Below, one piece after another: positions 1 through 12,560 of a DNA stretch of 64,000 nt. Origin of the DNA: Rhizophagus irregularis. Its lineage: Eukaryota > Glomeromycota > Glomeromycetes > Glomerales > Glomeraceae. The stretch covers positions 5,828,001 to 5,892,000 of the forward strand of contig NC_089430.1 of the NCBI RefSeq assembly GCF_026210795.1. Reading direction: 5' to 3'. The notes below the pieces were generated by a model. The model saw only the letters and a list, made by a program, of their open reading frames with translations. It was not told where the DNA came from and searched no databases. Numbering within the stretch: position 1 is the stretch's first letter; each line of letters starts with the position of its first letter. The position numbers and the translations under genes are program-made.

Positions 1-30
1 ATAATTATAGATTTTTAGATAATAATAACT

Positions 31-1361
31 TCATAATTGCACCATCATGTCATCTAATTCATCCGAAATGCCTTTTGAAAGACCAAATAAGGCACCTGTT
101 ATACCTGTTATTGAAGCTAATACTTTATTGTCTGGTTCAAGAGCGCGTCCGGCTTTTGCTCCAAAAATAGCTTTTTCTTCAATACTAAGTTTTCTAAATC
201 CTCTTGAATTTAAATCTTTATTAGTATGGTAAAGATTTCTCTTTCGCTCATACTCTAGTTCTTCTAGAAGTTTTGAATCTTTATAAAGATTTCTCTTTCG
301 CTCATACTCTAGTTCTTCTAGAAGTTCTTGATGCTTCGCTAGAAGTTCTTCATGCTTCGTTAGAAGTTCTTCTTGTTTCGTTAGAAGTTCTTCTTGCCTC
401 GCTAGAGGTTTATCTTGTTCCGCTTGTTGCTCCGCTTTGTAGACTCTTATTGCATCTTCTCTTATTTTATTCTCATCATCTTCCTTTTTTCTTCTTTCTG
501 CTTTTTCCGCTTCTTCTTTTAGACGTTTCTTTTCTTTCTGGTTCTCTTCAAATCGTGTAGTGGTATATAGAACTTGTATATGGCTAATACATTCCTTGAT
601 TTCCATTAATCGTTTTTCGTTGGCTTTTCTTTCATCTTCATTATAATATCGACGCATTGGAGAAACATGCCAACGGTACCCAATTTGTGTAATAAAAGAA
701 CGAAGAATTTCAATTTCATTCCAATCTATTTGTTTATCCATAACTCGTTCTGGGTCTGCTTTGGAAAATACAACGATGAAATTATTTGTCGCATCTTTTC
801 CAAGAAAATTTCTTATGGTATTCAAAACATTCTTTTCCTCATCAGTAATCCTTCCCGCTTCTACAAAGACCATTAAAGTCAAATACAAATAAAATGTACA
901 ATCAAATAAACAACAGTTATTTACATACCTAAAACCAAAAGAATTGCCCTGACCCACCGTCGCATTGATTAACGAATTCGGTTATTTCTTTAAGTGGATC
1001 TACATTTCCACGACTGTCAAATAATCCGGGTGTGTCAACAAGGTCATAATTTTTGTTGTTAATTTTCAATGTTGCTACTTCACATTTACTCGTTTTCGAT
1101 TTCTATATTTTCATTACTTTCTTCATGAATACAATAAAATAAAATGAATCAAAAATATGAAACATAGATATTACAAAACTGCTTGAAGCTGTAAAAGGCT
1201 TATTATCACGATTCCCAAGAAGCTGGTTACCAAGTGTACTTTTCCCGGCACCTACAGTAAATAATTTTGCCTTTAGTTAATATTTACAGTAACGAACGAT
1301 AAGAAATAAATGCCTTGCCGGTTTTTCCTAGCAAGAGGACAACTTCGTTTTGAACATTCAT
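31..1361 (-). CDS. AIG1/GIMAP-like GTPase with coiled-coil tail (apparent frameshift)
   Basis: The exons read 1361-1319, 1251-1175, 1102-929 and 860-31. The first intron splits the P-loop codon and appears to use a GC donor (ACCG|GCAAGG); joined, the exons give GKTGAGKST (G1). Exon 3 carries DLVDTPGLFD (G3), and exon 4 carries FSKAD, the likely G4. The C-terminal half is charged coiled coil with heptad copies such as LLTKQEE and a duplicated LLEELEYERKRNLY block. The AIG1 family comprises GTP-binding, often oligomerising, proteins. Near base 957-965 the frame must shift by one base within a G run (GTGGGTC) to recover VRAILLVL, which both paralogs in this window have; as written a stop follows. 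This is either a homopolymer sequencing error or a real inactivation. With the base restored, the length would be about 374 aa. No Hint domain follows. The start was chosen by exon structure and matches the paralogs. Confidence 0.75.
233..420 (-). repeat. Intragenic coding tandem repeats (heptads and a 14-residue block)
   Basis: Within the last exon of the AIG1 gene, a 21-base unit encoding LLTKQEE-like heptads is repeated about five times. Next to it lie two near-identical copies of a block encoding LLEELEYERKRNLY. The copies keep frame and heptad register, so the coiled coil can change length without losing frame. Confidence 0.7.
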
Positions 1362-2418
1362 TTTAGAACAAGTTAACAAAAATTGTTTTAAATGAAACCT
1401 CTTTTATATGCCGTTCTAATCGTGTGAAATGATGTACATATAATAATTGGTTTTAGTCTATTTGAGTTAGACCGGTGTATATAAATAGATGAGTTGTGTT
1501 TATAATGACGTAATATTATCACACTTGAAATAAACAAATGTTTTAACTTGTTACAGATTAGGTTAAACATTTGGCTGATTTGTAGTAATGTTCCACAAAC
1601 TGTATTCGTCTTTTGTTGTACAACGTACACAATATTTTATTTTACTTTATTTTAAACATTTAGACAGAAGCAGAGGTATTACAAGTATGGAGCGGAGCTA
1701 CAAGAGGCTCGAACTACACCTATCTAGGTAACCACCCAACCCTCGAAAGAATCGTCCTGCCTTATATTAAAAAATAACCTAGGCATAATCAGTTTCATAT
1801 AAGAAGGAAAAGAAATAAAATAAAAATCTGATAATCTATAAAATGAAGAGAAGAAAGAAAAGAAATCTAAAAATTGTTCATCATCATTATAAAAATCTAT
1901 ACTATAATTAAAATTGTTCAAAAAAGAGCTCCAAGTCTCCAACCACTCGAATATAAATAATTTGACGTTATAAGGACCATCCACTACGGGATCAGAGACG
2001 GTCCTTACCACGTTGAGACGTTAACAAAATGTTCTTTTATTTAAATTTATATATGAGAATTCAAAAGAATTCTAAATCTTCTACATCGAATTTGTCTCCT
2101 ATTTATAATAAATCATGAAATGAATATATACATCTTCTAAATATATTACTTGAGTTTTCTCCTAATTTAGATTTTCCATTTTCGGATTTTCATCTCATCT
2201 CTAAAGAAATTATTCTATCAAGATTCTCTATTCCTAATTTAGGTTTTCCTTATTTGTAATATTATCATCATCTTCTATTTGGAAAGATCTTATACTTTCG
2301 TTTATTATTTGACGATCATTTATTCACGATGTCCACGTGTGATCACTTCTAAAAATAACAAATTTATACACCTATACTAGATATAAAACTACGCCTCGTG
2401 ACTATTAAAGTTACTAGA
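1362..2418. other. Intergenic region left of the transposon
   Basis: No gene is recognised. The minus strand has one open stretch of about 95 codons (1724-2011) starting near MVRTVSDPVVDGPYNV, with no family resemblance that I recognise. Part of this spacer (1990-2400) is plain AT-rich sequence. It ends at the 8-bp target duplication of the large transposon. Confidence 0.4.
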
Positions 2419-2426
2419 TGATTCCG
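2419..2426. repeat. Left target-site duplication TGATTCCG
   Basis: TGATTCCG directly precedes the terminal repeat that starts CACCCCAGCC, and the same 8 bases follow the other terminal repeat at 20844-20851. Eight-base duplications are typical of KDZ/Zisupton-type transposons. Confidence 0.9.
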
Positions 2427-2612
2427 CACCCCAGCCAAATGATCGACATAGTTTATAAGCTGGATGTTCGTGCGCTAACTTATAGCTTATAAACTGCCCA
2501 TGGGCATATGTAGCCCACGGGATCTGATTGGTTCAGAATGAGGACAATAATGTCCCCGTAATTATGGACTATGTTGCGCCTTCAGTTTAAAAATGAGGAC
2601 AATAATGTCCTC
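2427..2612 (+). repeat. Left terminal inverted repeat, 186 bp
   Basis: This segment is base-for-base the reverse complement of 20658-20843. It begins CACCCCAGCCAAATGATCGA. Its inner part already contains the first copies of the GAGGACA-type subterminal repeat, so the terminal repeat runs into the array. The first mismatch between arms is at about 2613. Confidence 0.9.
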
Positions 2613-4125
2613 ATAATTATGGACTATGATGCGCCTTATTCAGCTTAAAAATGAGGACAATAATGTCCTCATAATTATGGACTATGATAGTTCTTTAGTT
2701 TAAAAATGAGGACAATAATGTCCTCGTAATTATGGACTATGAAGTGCCTTCAATTTAAGAATGAGGACAATAATGTCCTCGTAATTATGGACTATGATAG
2801 TCCTTTAGTTTAAAAATGAGGACAATAATGTCCTCGTAATTATGGACCATGATAGATCTTCAGTTTAAAAATGAGGACAATAATGTCCTAATAATTATGG
2901 ACAATGATGTGCCTTCAGTTTAAAAATGAGGACAATAATGTCCTCATAATTATAGACTATGATAGTCCTTTAGTTTAAAAATGAGGACAATAATGTCCTC
3001 GTAATTATGGACTATGAAGTGCCTTCAATTTAAAAATGAGGACAATAATGTCCTCGTAATTATAGACTATGATAGTCCTTTAGTTTAAAAATGAGGACAA
3101 TAATGTCCTCGTAATTATGGACTATGAAGTGCCTTCAATTTAAAAATGAGGACAATAATGTCCTCGTAATTATAGACTATGATAGTCCTTTAGTTTAAAA
3201 ATGAGGACAATAATGTCCTTGTAATTATGGACTATGAAGTGCCTTCAATTTAAGAATGAGGACAATAATGTCCTCGTAATTATGGACCATGATAGATCTT
3301 CAGTTTAAAAATGAGGACAATAATGTCCTCGTAATTATGGACTATGACAAGCCTTTAGTTTAAAAATGAGGACAATAATGTCCTCGTAATTATGGACTAT
3401 GATAGACCTTCAACTTAAAAATGAGGACAATAATGTCCTCGTAATTATGGACTAGTATGAAGTGTCTTCAGTTTAAAAATGAGGACAATAATGTCCCTGT
3501 GATTATGGACTATGATAGATCTTCAGTTTAAAAATAAGGACAATAATGTCCTAATAATTATGGACTATGAAGTGCCTTCAATTTAAGAATGAGGACAATA
3601 ATGTCCTCGTAATTATGGACCATGATAGTCCTTTAGTTTAAAAATGAGGACAATAATGTCCTCGTAATTATGGACTATGATAGACCTTCAACTTAAAAAT
3701 GAGGACAATAATGTCCTTGTAATTATGGACTAGTATGAAGTGTCTTCAGTTTAAAAATGAGGACAATAATGTCCCTGTGATTATGGACTATGATAGATCT
3801 TCAGTTTAAATATAAGGACAATAATGTCCTAATAATTATGGACAATGATGTGCCTTCAGTTTAAAAATGAGGACAATAATGTCCTCGTAATTGTGAACTA
3901 TGATAGTCCTTTAGTTTAAAAATGAGGACAATAATGTCCTCGTAATTATGGACTATGATAGACCTTCAACTTAAAAATGAGGACAATAATGTCCTCGTAT
4001 TTATGGACTATGATGTGCCTTCAGTTTAAAAATGAGGACAATAATGTCCTCGTAATTATAGATTATGATAGTCCTTTAGTTTAAAAATAGCTCTCATAAT
4101 TACAGACTATATTGGACCTCTCATT
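2530..4125 (+). repeat. Left subterminal array, about 28 copies of a 55-57 bp unit
   Basis: Each unit contains the imperfect palindrome GAGGACAATAATGTCCTC, then TAATTATGGACTATGA, a variable 6-9 base segment (for example TAGTCC or AGTGCC) and CTTTAGTTTAAAAAT or CTTCAGTTTAAAAAT. Copies start every 55-57 bases from about 2538 to 4035. The array is the mirror image of the one at the other end. In Mutator-like, hAT and Zisupton-type elements, subterminal repeats commonly bind transposase, so that role is inferred here. Confidence 0.9.
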
Positions 4126-4728
4126 TAAATTATATTCAGCTTCTGTATTCATATATAGATTATAGGAACCTCCTAATTAGTAAATGGACAATCATAGTGT
4201 CTTTATAATTATAGATCTCATTTAAAATAATAACAGTAGTATACTCATATAACTTACTATTAACAGGTTATATTATAAATAGCATGTTCTTTTTGTTTAA
4301 AATGTATTTTCATATTTGATTGTCTATTTAAACCACTTATGGACTGTTCCCTGACAGGACATTTTTCCAATAACCTAACGCTGGCCGTTTGATCACGTGT
4401 TCATGCATAACCTGCATAACACTGGCCAAATCTTTCAGGCAAATGTAATCCCGTCAGGAAATTGTGCCATAACCATTTAAACTAAAAGGTAATAATGTGG
4501 CAGAAAATTTAGAGAAATAAAAATATATTTTAATTGCAATATTTTTTTACCGCTTTAAACTCCTAATCAAATTGTTAGAAAAGTTATTTTTAAAGTAAAA
4601 TAGGTTTCTTCTATTTATTTCAAAGTTGTTATAATAAATATTATATCATATATGACTAATTTTTTTAAGTATCAAAATATTTGTCAGATTTATTAGATAT
4701 TCAATTCATATTGCTCCTTTTGGATCGA
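4126..4728. other. Spacer between left array and transposase 3' end
   Basis: This is AT-rich sequence holding a few degenerate array-like words (CATAATTACAGACTAT) near 4097-4115 and no open frame of note. It probably contains the transposase 3' untranslated region and terminator on the minus strand. Confidence 0.4.
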
Positions 4729-7700
4729 TTATACTATTTTATAATCCATACTTTCACCTTCTGTTATTATTTCTTCTTCACAATCTTTACTTTTATCTAC
4801 TATTTCCCCTTCATATTCTATACATTCTTCATTATCACAAATTTCTAATTCAGTTAAATTTTCTGCTAAATCTCCTTTTAAAAGATTATCTTCCTCAATC
4901 TCATTAATTAAATCATAAATTGGAACATCTACTACTTGTACAGTATTATTCACTTTGTAATTTTCAATTTTGTTTAAAGCTATCTGACAATTTTCTAAAT
5001 TTTTACTTACATTTTTATAATATTTCATCAAAATACAAATCATTCCATACTACAAACAAATTTTTTATTTAGATTATTAATAGCTTGTTCAAAATAATTA
5101 CAAGATAAAAATGAATAATACTTACATTTTTTGTAGTTTTTTCATTAAATTGTTGTAATTGTTGTAATTTATTTTCAATTTTAATTTTATAATTCATCCA
5201 GAAATCATATAATCTTTTTAATTCTTGCACAATTAATGATATTTCTTCTTTAGACCGTTGTAAATTATTAAAATTTTTAATTGAATTGAATATAACTATT
5301 CGAGGTATATTATCCATTTTATCATTAATTGATATATCTAATATTTGCCAAAAATCTGACGTATGATTAACTATTTCATTAAATATTGCTTTTGGATAAT
5401 CTTTACAAAATGAATTTTCTTGTGCAAGTAATCTGAAATATTCATAATATGAAATGTTTATTTCAATTTGTTTTGAAATATCTTTAATACTTGATTTAAT
5501 TTTTAATGTTAACTTATGACCTAATAAAAATAAATATGGTTAAATAATATTTTAATAAATAAGTTAAGATTACAAATATATATAATTACCTATATGGTCT
5601 TGATTATATAATTGTGAATTTTTAAATATATATTCATTACGAAATTTTCTAAGCTTATCAGAAATTAAATCCAAATTACGTTCACAATAATCATGAAAAT
5701 ATTTGGAATATATAGGATTAAATGGATTCCATCTTTTTGATTCAGGTATATCTAAATCTGATTCACATTTTTCAACTTTTTTTATATATAATGAGCGAGA
5801 TCTTTTTAATGATTCCAACTGTCTTTCAGAGTTAGCTTTTGATATTTCAATCCTAAAAAAATAATATTAGTATTTAGTAATATTAAAATAATTATTACTT
5901 GAATAAAATTAGTACATACTCATATCGATGTAATTCCATTAGGTTTAAGAAATACAACTCTTTTCCAATTAAATGTTGCCTAAAAACTAAAAATCTCATA
6001 TATTAAAACTAATTTTTAAAAAATTAGCATAATAAAATACATAATATTTACCAAAATTGGATTCATACTGGCACTGAATATAATAAAGTATTTTACTTTC
6101 ATCAATTCCATGCATTTGTTCCATTTCTTTTAATATTTTTACTGATACATTCATTATTTTATAAGCATTTTTAAACCTTTTAACTAAGTTACATGCTGAT
6201 ATAAAATAAAAATATAAATTAAAATATAAATATTTTAAATTATCATAAATTTAATTGAACATTACCTAAATTACTAATCATTTTTCTACTTATATGCTGA
6301 ATTCCTTTTTCTAAAATATCCAATCTATGATGTGGTCTCATATATCTTGTTGTAGAAGAAAAGCGTCCTAAATATGACCACAGTCTTTCTAAACTTTCCC
6401 CATCAGTTAATCCTATGGAATTACAAGCCCTTGGGTGGTAATTTAATTGGCATTTCATTGAATGTGCATAGGCATGAAATATTGAAACACACCAATTAAA
6501 TCGAGATTTGAATGGAAAAAGTCTACTTTCACTTTTTTCTACATGTGAATGAAGATTGCATGCAATATCATATAAGACAATAAATGTAGAAGAATCTTCA
6601 TAAAACATATTATGTAAATCTGATAAAATATATTCTGCTAAAGAAAATCTATAAAAATGTAATTATATAATATGAATAACTAATGTTAATATCAAATGTT
6701 AATATTACAATAATATATAAATTACCTTTCACCAATTCCTTTTAAATTAATAAATTTTAAAGGAATGCCGTGCCTACATGTACTTCCAAATATTCCTGTA
6801 TCGTCCAAATAATTGGATTTAAGGTTTGCTTTTGTTTGATTAGCCGCTTTAAAATGGCTGTCACATACATTTATTTGCTTAATGAAATAATAAATAATTA
6901 ATAATTAACAAATTAAAATAATAAATGAAGTTAAATAAACAACAAATATATATATAGAATACTTACCGCATTATTATTATTTATATTTAATGTATTTAAT
7001 GAACTTAAATTAATCGAATTTTGTACCCATTCATCATATTTATTTTGGTTTAAAATAAATGATTCTTCAATTATTCTTTCACCAATATTAGAACCAGCAC
7101 TTTTCATTCGTTTAAGTTGAAAATTAGCATCCAATGCAATTATAATTTTAGAGTTTTTCTCTTCTGGCTATAATTAAATTTGTTTATTAATTCAAAATAT
7201 AATGTAAAAAAGTTTTTAAAAATATAAATGGGAAGTAAATCAAGCAAAAAATAAAGTTACCTGTGGACAAGCTGGACAATTAAATTGTGATTTACTACTA
7301 AATAACTTATTAATAGTATTTTCAATCATAGTTTTTAATCCTAAATATTGATGAAAAGCAGATTTAAAAAGATAATATATGTTCTAATAATAATAAAAAC
7401 ATATTAGTAAACTATATAACATTAATATAATGAAATTTTTTAAAAACTTAACTCTAGTTATATCTTGATCAGAGAATAATGATTCTAATACTCGACAAAA
7501 TGAAAGATATGATACATGTGCTTCGAGTAATAATTCTTGATAAATATCAAATAATTCAAATGAGAAAGCAACTTGTGGATTTATAGGGGTGGAAGGAAAT
7601 AATTTATGCCTGATTAATGTTTCGACCAAACCTTCACAAGTTGGAAATTTTGCTTTAAATATTCCTATTTAATGCAATATTTATTTAATTGAAAATTTTA

Positions 7701-8373
7701 TTAAAGTATAACAAATAAGATTTATACTTTACCTTTTAAATTAATGATTGATATTTCCTTAATTTCATGCTCACAAAATCCTGTACATAATTGTGGTAGT
7801 TTTATTTCTTCTTTATCAAAAATATTACTTATAAAAACTTTTCTATGAAATAAATTTATATCCTTATGATATAAAGTATTACACTCTAAACACAAATAAG
7901 TATTAAGACCACAATCTAAACAATAACAAATGGCAGGTGAATTACATTTGAAGCATTTGGAGTCCTTATTAATTGCATTATTTTCTATCATAATGTCAAA
8001 TAATTTTGGTGAGATTTTTCTCCAATTTTCGGACAAATTTTTTTGAGCATTTTTATATGTATTTTTAGCAGAACTATAGTTTTCATCTTCTTTTATAATA
8101 TCAATATCTATCCATTCATCATTGTTTCTATCTTCATCCACTATTTCAGTAGATTTATATATATTTTCAGATAAATTTTTGGCTCGATATTTGTTACTTC
8201 CTTTTGCATATCGATTAATAACTACTTTTTTTGCATTTTTTTTATTTGAAGAAACTAAATAAGGCCTGTAACTAATTTTACCTAAAAATAAAAGATATTA
8301 AGTAACAATTTAAATATATTTCTTTAATAACAATAATATAAATACCTTTTTTATTCAAATTTCCTTTATTCAT
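4729..8373 (-). CDS. KDZ transposase with CxC2-like cysteine cluster
   Basis: Twelve exons join without a stop into 945 aa: 8373-8346, 8281-7733, 7664-7453, 7383-7261, 7167-6967, 6877-6726, 6648-6266, 6195-6052, 5986-5920, 5852-5590, 5520-5126 and 5049-4729. Residues about 119-181 form a cysteine cluster (CFKCNSPAICYC, CLDCG, CLECNTLYHKD, CTGFCEHE) like the CxC modules that precede KDZ transposases. Family motifs follow in order: LIRHKLFPSTP, FNCPACPQ, ALDANFQLKR (D317), DDTGIFGSTCRHGIPL, LYDIACNLHSH (D449), FHAYAHSMKCQLNYHPR and GLTDGESLERLWS (E506/E509), then a charged C-terminal region. D317, D449 and E506 or E509 are the candidate DDE residues. The protein should cut and rejoin the element ends in the nucleus. 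All catalytic-region motifs are intact. Confidence 0.9.
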
Positions 8374-8910
8374 ATTAAATATGTAAAAAGAATAAATTTA
8401 CAAAAAAAAAATTTTTCGGGATTGATCAAACTAAATTAGCCAATTAGACTACTTGCTGCAGATCAAATCTATTTATAAAATAAAAGCAGATTAGCAGATA
8501 TTACCATAAGTACCTTATAACACTGCCTAATACCTTAGGTATAAATCAATTTACCAGGTTTAAAACATTTAATTAGATCGGGTGTATACATACATCCTGC
8601 TGTATTAAACAAATTTAATGTACGAAAGATTTCATTCAACTTATAGTAATGGTTTAATGGTTTAATATTCTTAATTTAAGAAAATAAAAAAAATCTATAT
8701 ATTATGATATTTTGGGTCGGTATTAAATATAGAAGCTAAAATGGGCCTTTTAAGCAATGCACGGTAACTTTAATTTATACTGAACTATTACTTTAAGAAT
8801 CTTTTATTTCAATAATTTTAATAATATTTAGTAAAGATTTTATAATAATTCCCTACTTCAAAAAAAAAACAATACAAATTTAACTAAAAATTAATAAATG
8901 CTAAAACTCA
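8374..8910. other. Intergenic spacer in the transposon (transposase promoter side)
   Basis: This spacer lies between the transposase start and the stop codon of the next minus-strand gene. It is AT-rich, with no gene and no recognised RNA. It should hold the transposase promoter, but no clear TATA or other motif could be singled out. Confidence 0.35.
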
Positions 8911-10900
8911 TTAATCTAGTTCCATTATTTCATATGCTGACAATTTATCAAATAAAATTTTTGTATTTAATGGTCGTACTCCTTCATTTAAATTTTCTAT
9001 TGAATTGATATCAAGTGCTTCCATAAATATTTCATAAAAATGGTTGGTGGATTCAAAATCAGATACGTGCATTCCTACTTTAATTATCTGATTAAAGGAT
9101 ATTCCTGCACTAACGATATGTTGTAACCTCATTGCACTTGTTTTAAAACGTCGTTCTGAACATTCTGAAATGCCTTCTTGAATACAAATAATCTCTTTTA
9201 CAAATGTCCTTTGTTTACCCTTCTGATTTGGAAAATTTGATTCTGCCACAACATTAATTTCATTATAAATATCAATCAAGGACATCCTATGATAAAACTT
9301 GAATACATTGAACGCTATTCCAATTTTTTCTATTTGGTTCTTTTGGAGGGCCCACTGCTTGACTCTTTGTATACCACTTGTTTTATCTATAATCTTAATT
9401 GGTTCAGCAGTTAAAAGATTAAGGGAGTGCGTTAAATTATTATTTTGTAAATCCGATTCATTAACCATATCTTTATCTGCCAATTTTTGAACTGGTGAAT
9501 CATGAGTATTTGATTGAAGATCATCCATAACTAGTTTTCGGAGTTTTTCACCAAATTTTTTGAATTTCTTCTCTTTTAATTCTTTAGCTTCAAGGTTTTT
9601 TTTTGCTTTATCTATTGATTTAAGAAATATAATAGATTATATAAATATAAATTAATAATAATTATATTTATTAGTTCAATAAAAAACAGAAATACCTTCA
9701 GTTTCTTCATTTTGTATATCGTCATTTTCTACATCAATCTCCATAATTTCTACATCTTCGTCCACTTCATTTTTATTATCTACATTAATTTTTACAACTT
9801 CTATGCTTTCATTTACATTATCTCTTACTTTCTTTCCTTTAATTAAAGAGACAAATGATAATGGAACTGATGTTGAAGATGGTGATGGTTGAATTAATGT
9901 TGAGAACGAAGATGAAGATGAAATTAAAGTTGGGGACGACGATAACATATCATTTTTCTGCATATATTCGTTGATTTTAGCGATCCATTTTTCTATTAAA
10001 CATTTAAAATCTTTTAGTTTTTTCCATTCTGCATAAATAGGTAGAATATCAGCCCCCCATTTTATATCCTCTCTTGTAGGTTGTTTGATTTCGTTATTAT
10101 ATCCAAATTTTTTGTGGCATCTGGAATTTAATTTCTCCCAAATTTCATCAGAATCATCTTCAATTGATTGATTAACGGTATTTAAATCATCATTTAAAAC
10201 TGTAATATAATCTTCTAATTTAAAAGGTTTAGAAGAAGTTGATATAGACGGGGATGACATTGATGGCAAATTATTAGATGCAGTAGAAGTTGTAGATATG
10301 TTATCAACTAGACTAGTTTCGTTATTATCATTATCTGATGATACGACTGTTGAAAATGATCCATCAAAACGCGCCAGGGTTTCAAACTTCTTCAATTCAG
10401 ACTAAAGTAAATTTTAATATATTAAATAAAATTTTAATAAAATGTAAATTTTAAAATTAAAACACATTTGTATTATATATAACACTATTTACCAGCAAAT
10501 TATTATTTTCAGCTTTAAGTGCTTCGAGTTTTTCCTAATATGCATATAAAAATATAAATATAAATTATAGAGAAAAAAAGAATTTAATTTTAATAATCTT
10601 ACTTCTAAATTTTCATAATAATTATTATCCTTCAAATCGATCATCAATCTATCTTTATGTTTTCCATATATGACGACAGCTGTACGATCGTTGATGACAG
10701 AAATGTTTTTAAGGCGGCCTTGAAGTTTATTACGAATAAAAGATAAAGCTTCTGAAATTTTTATATTGTCATTATCAGATAATGATAATGAAACTTTATT
10801 GTCCTTAAAGTTAAATAAATAAACATATTAAATACATTATAAATAATTTTATTTAACTATAATAACTAAAAGTACAATTTACCTTTATATTATTTGACAT
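8911..10900 (-). CDS. Transposon-borne protein of unknown function, 555 aa
   Basis: Exons 10900-10883, 10803-10603, 10534-10493, 10401-9696 and 9611-8911 join in one open frame. The N-terminus (about residues 1-80) looks like a small alpha/beta domain (SEALSFIRNKLQGRLKN, AVVIYGKHKDRLMIDL), followed by a short coiled-coil stretch. Next comes a long low-complexity Ser/Thr/Asn/Asp region and a charged acidic stretch (VEIMEIDVENDD). A basic helical part (KEKKFKKFGEKLRKL) follows, then a more ordered C-terminus of about 150 residues. I recognise no domain. It is co-oriented with the transposase and both are uninterrupted, so a role in transposition or its control is inferred. Codon and base usage match the transposase. 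Confidence 0.75.
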
Positions 10901-10979
10901 TGTAAAAGTTTAAAATTTCGTAAACGTTAAAAAAAAGAAAAATAGGGATTGTTTATGTTATTTTATTCTAGTACATTTG

Positions 10980-11290
10980 TAATTAATTATTTTTAGAATT
11001 AAACGCGTAATGGTAAAATGTTTTACTATTTTTAGAATTAAACGCGTAATGGAAAATGTTTGAAATGTTTTCTATACTATTTATAGAATTAAATGACTTA
11101 AACGCGTAATGGGAAAATGTTTTACTATTTTTAGAATTAAACGCGTAATGGAAAAATGTTTAAAATGTTTTCAATACTATTTTTAGAATCAAACGCGTAA
11201 TGGGAAAATGTTTGAAATGTTTTCTATACTATTTTTAGAATTAAACGCGTAATGGGAAAATGTTTGAAATGTTTTCTATACTATTTTTAG
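10980..11290. promoter_or_regulatory. Tandem repeat carrying six ACGCGT boxes upstream of the 555-aa gene
   Basis: ACGCGT occurs at 11003, 11042, 11102, 11141, 11193 and 11245, each within TTAGAATTAAACGCGTAATGG or a close variant, in a tandem repeat with period about 40-60. It lies 80-390 bases upstream of the start codon at 10900. ACGCGT is the MluI cell-cycle box bound by MBF (Mbp1-type) factors in yeasts. A G1/S promoter role is inferred from the motif and its position. Confidence 0.5.
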
Positions 11291-12560
11291 ATTGTAACTC
11301 AAAATAGAATAATTACTTTAATTACCTGTTAAAAATTATAGAAAACTTATTTATAGTTTGTACTCCGATCAAATGGGGGCTAAAATAATAAAAAAAAATC
11401 TATACATTTTATTTGAATTTTTTTAATTAGTAACTATAATACAATTTAAATTACAAAGGATTATTTAATCATAAACGGTCAATTGAAAATAAAATGTAAT
11501 ATATCATCAATCAAATTTAAATTAATGATTACTAAATAAAAAAAGATAGTTATAGGGTTTTTGTGTAAAAATTATTTTCTTGTGCAAATTTATATATTAA
11601 ATCAATCACAAAAATGATGCAAATTTATTGTGGCATAAAATTCTTCATATTAGGCGAAAAAATTTAACTTCATTTGCGATTATTTTTTCAAGAAATAAAT
11701 ATTACTGATTATCATCATTGCAGCAGATTTATAAAGATTTATGAAATTTGGAAAAAGTCCTGCTGCGCCCTTGGGAATTAAAATTGACTTACAGAAATTT
11801 TTCCTAAAAAAATGTCAAATAATGATGCGCCTTTAACACTGGAAAAAAAATTTTTAAAGCTCATTTTTGACTGTTCACTAATAAATTTGGGACTTAAATA
11901 GAAATTTGGTGATCAAACATATAATTAATTTGACATGACAGACAAATTTTGGGGTATTTCATAAATCTGCCATGATGTTAATTTTAATTAAGTTGTTATA
12001 TAAATATTATATATTTATTATGAAACTGAATATTAAACTTTTAATAATTATTTTTATATTTATTATAATCAAATAAAAAAATTCTGATTTTTCGATTTTT
12101 CCAATAACTTTTATTACGTCATATTTTGTATTGATTGTCTGATTTCACATGGTATAAAAGTAAATTTGGTTTCGGCTTTTAATGATTATCCTAATTAACG
12201 CTAATTAAATTGTTAAAATTCCAATTTTATTTTAAGATTTCTTTGCAAATATTTCAGTACTCTACACCTGGCTTCTATCAACTATTTATAATATAATCCA
12301 GTACCATCATTTATTATAGCTAAATTTGAGATAATCAAAATCTTTACTTGTATAATAAAACATGAGACAATAGAGAATACTGTATAAATGAAATATAAAT
12401 TTAAAGTTTTTCAAAGGGTGCCATTAAACAAAGAAGGTAGACACTTATAGGAGATAGAGCTTTTTCTTTAATTTAATTGTTTTAAAGAAATGTTTCTGAA
12501 ATTTCTTATTTTTTTTATAGAGATGCCAGCACGCAAAAAATAATAAAGCTCCAGATATTA
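11291..12560. other. Central spacer of the transposon (non-coding)
   Basis: No coding sequence is recognised. Apart from the MITE at 11712-11977, this is AT-rich DNA leading into the LINE relic. Confidence 0.35.
11712..11977. mobile_element. MITE, GGCGGATTTATGAAAT family, copy A
   Basis: The ends CATCATTGCAGCAGATTTAT and ATAAATCTGCCATGATG are imperfect inverted repeats. The interior shares long stretches with 19121-19452 and 30380-30804, including CCTGCTGCGCCC and TTTGACTGTTCACTAATAAA. It has no coding capacity. It is inserted in the non-coding centre of the KDZ element. Confidence 0.65.

Noticed and set aside
273-560. Plus-strand frame rich in Leu/Val repeats
   Set aside because: Antisense to the heptad repeats of the AIG1 gene, which is supported by splice sites and GTPase motifs.
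2530-4125. CRISPR-like array (regular repeats with variable short cores)
   Set aside because: The variable cores are only 6-9 bases, the units are AT-rich transposon subterminal repeats with a mirror copy at 19091-20742, and the genome is eukaryotic.
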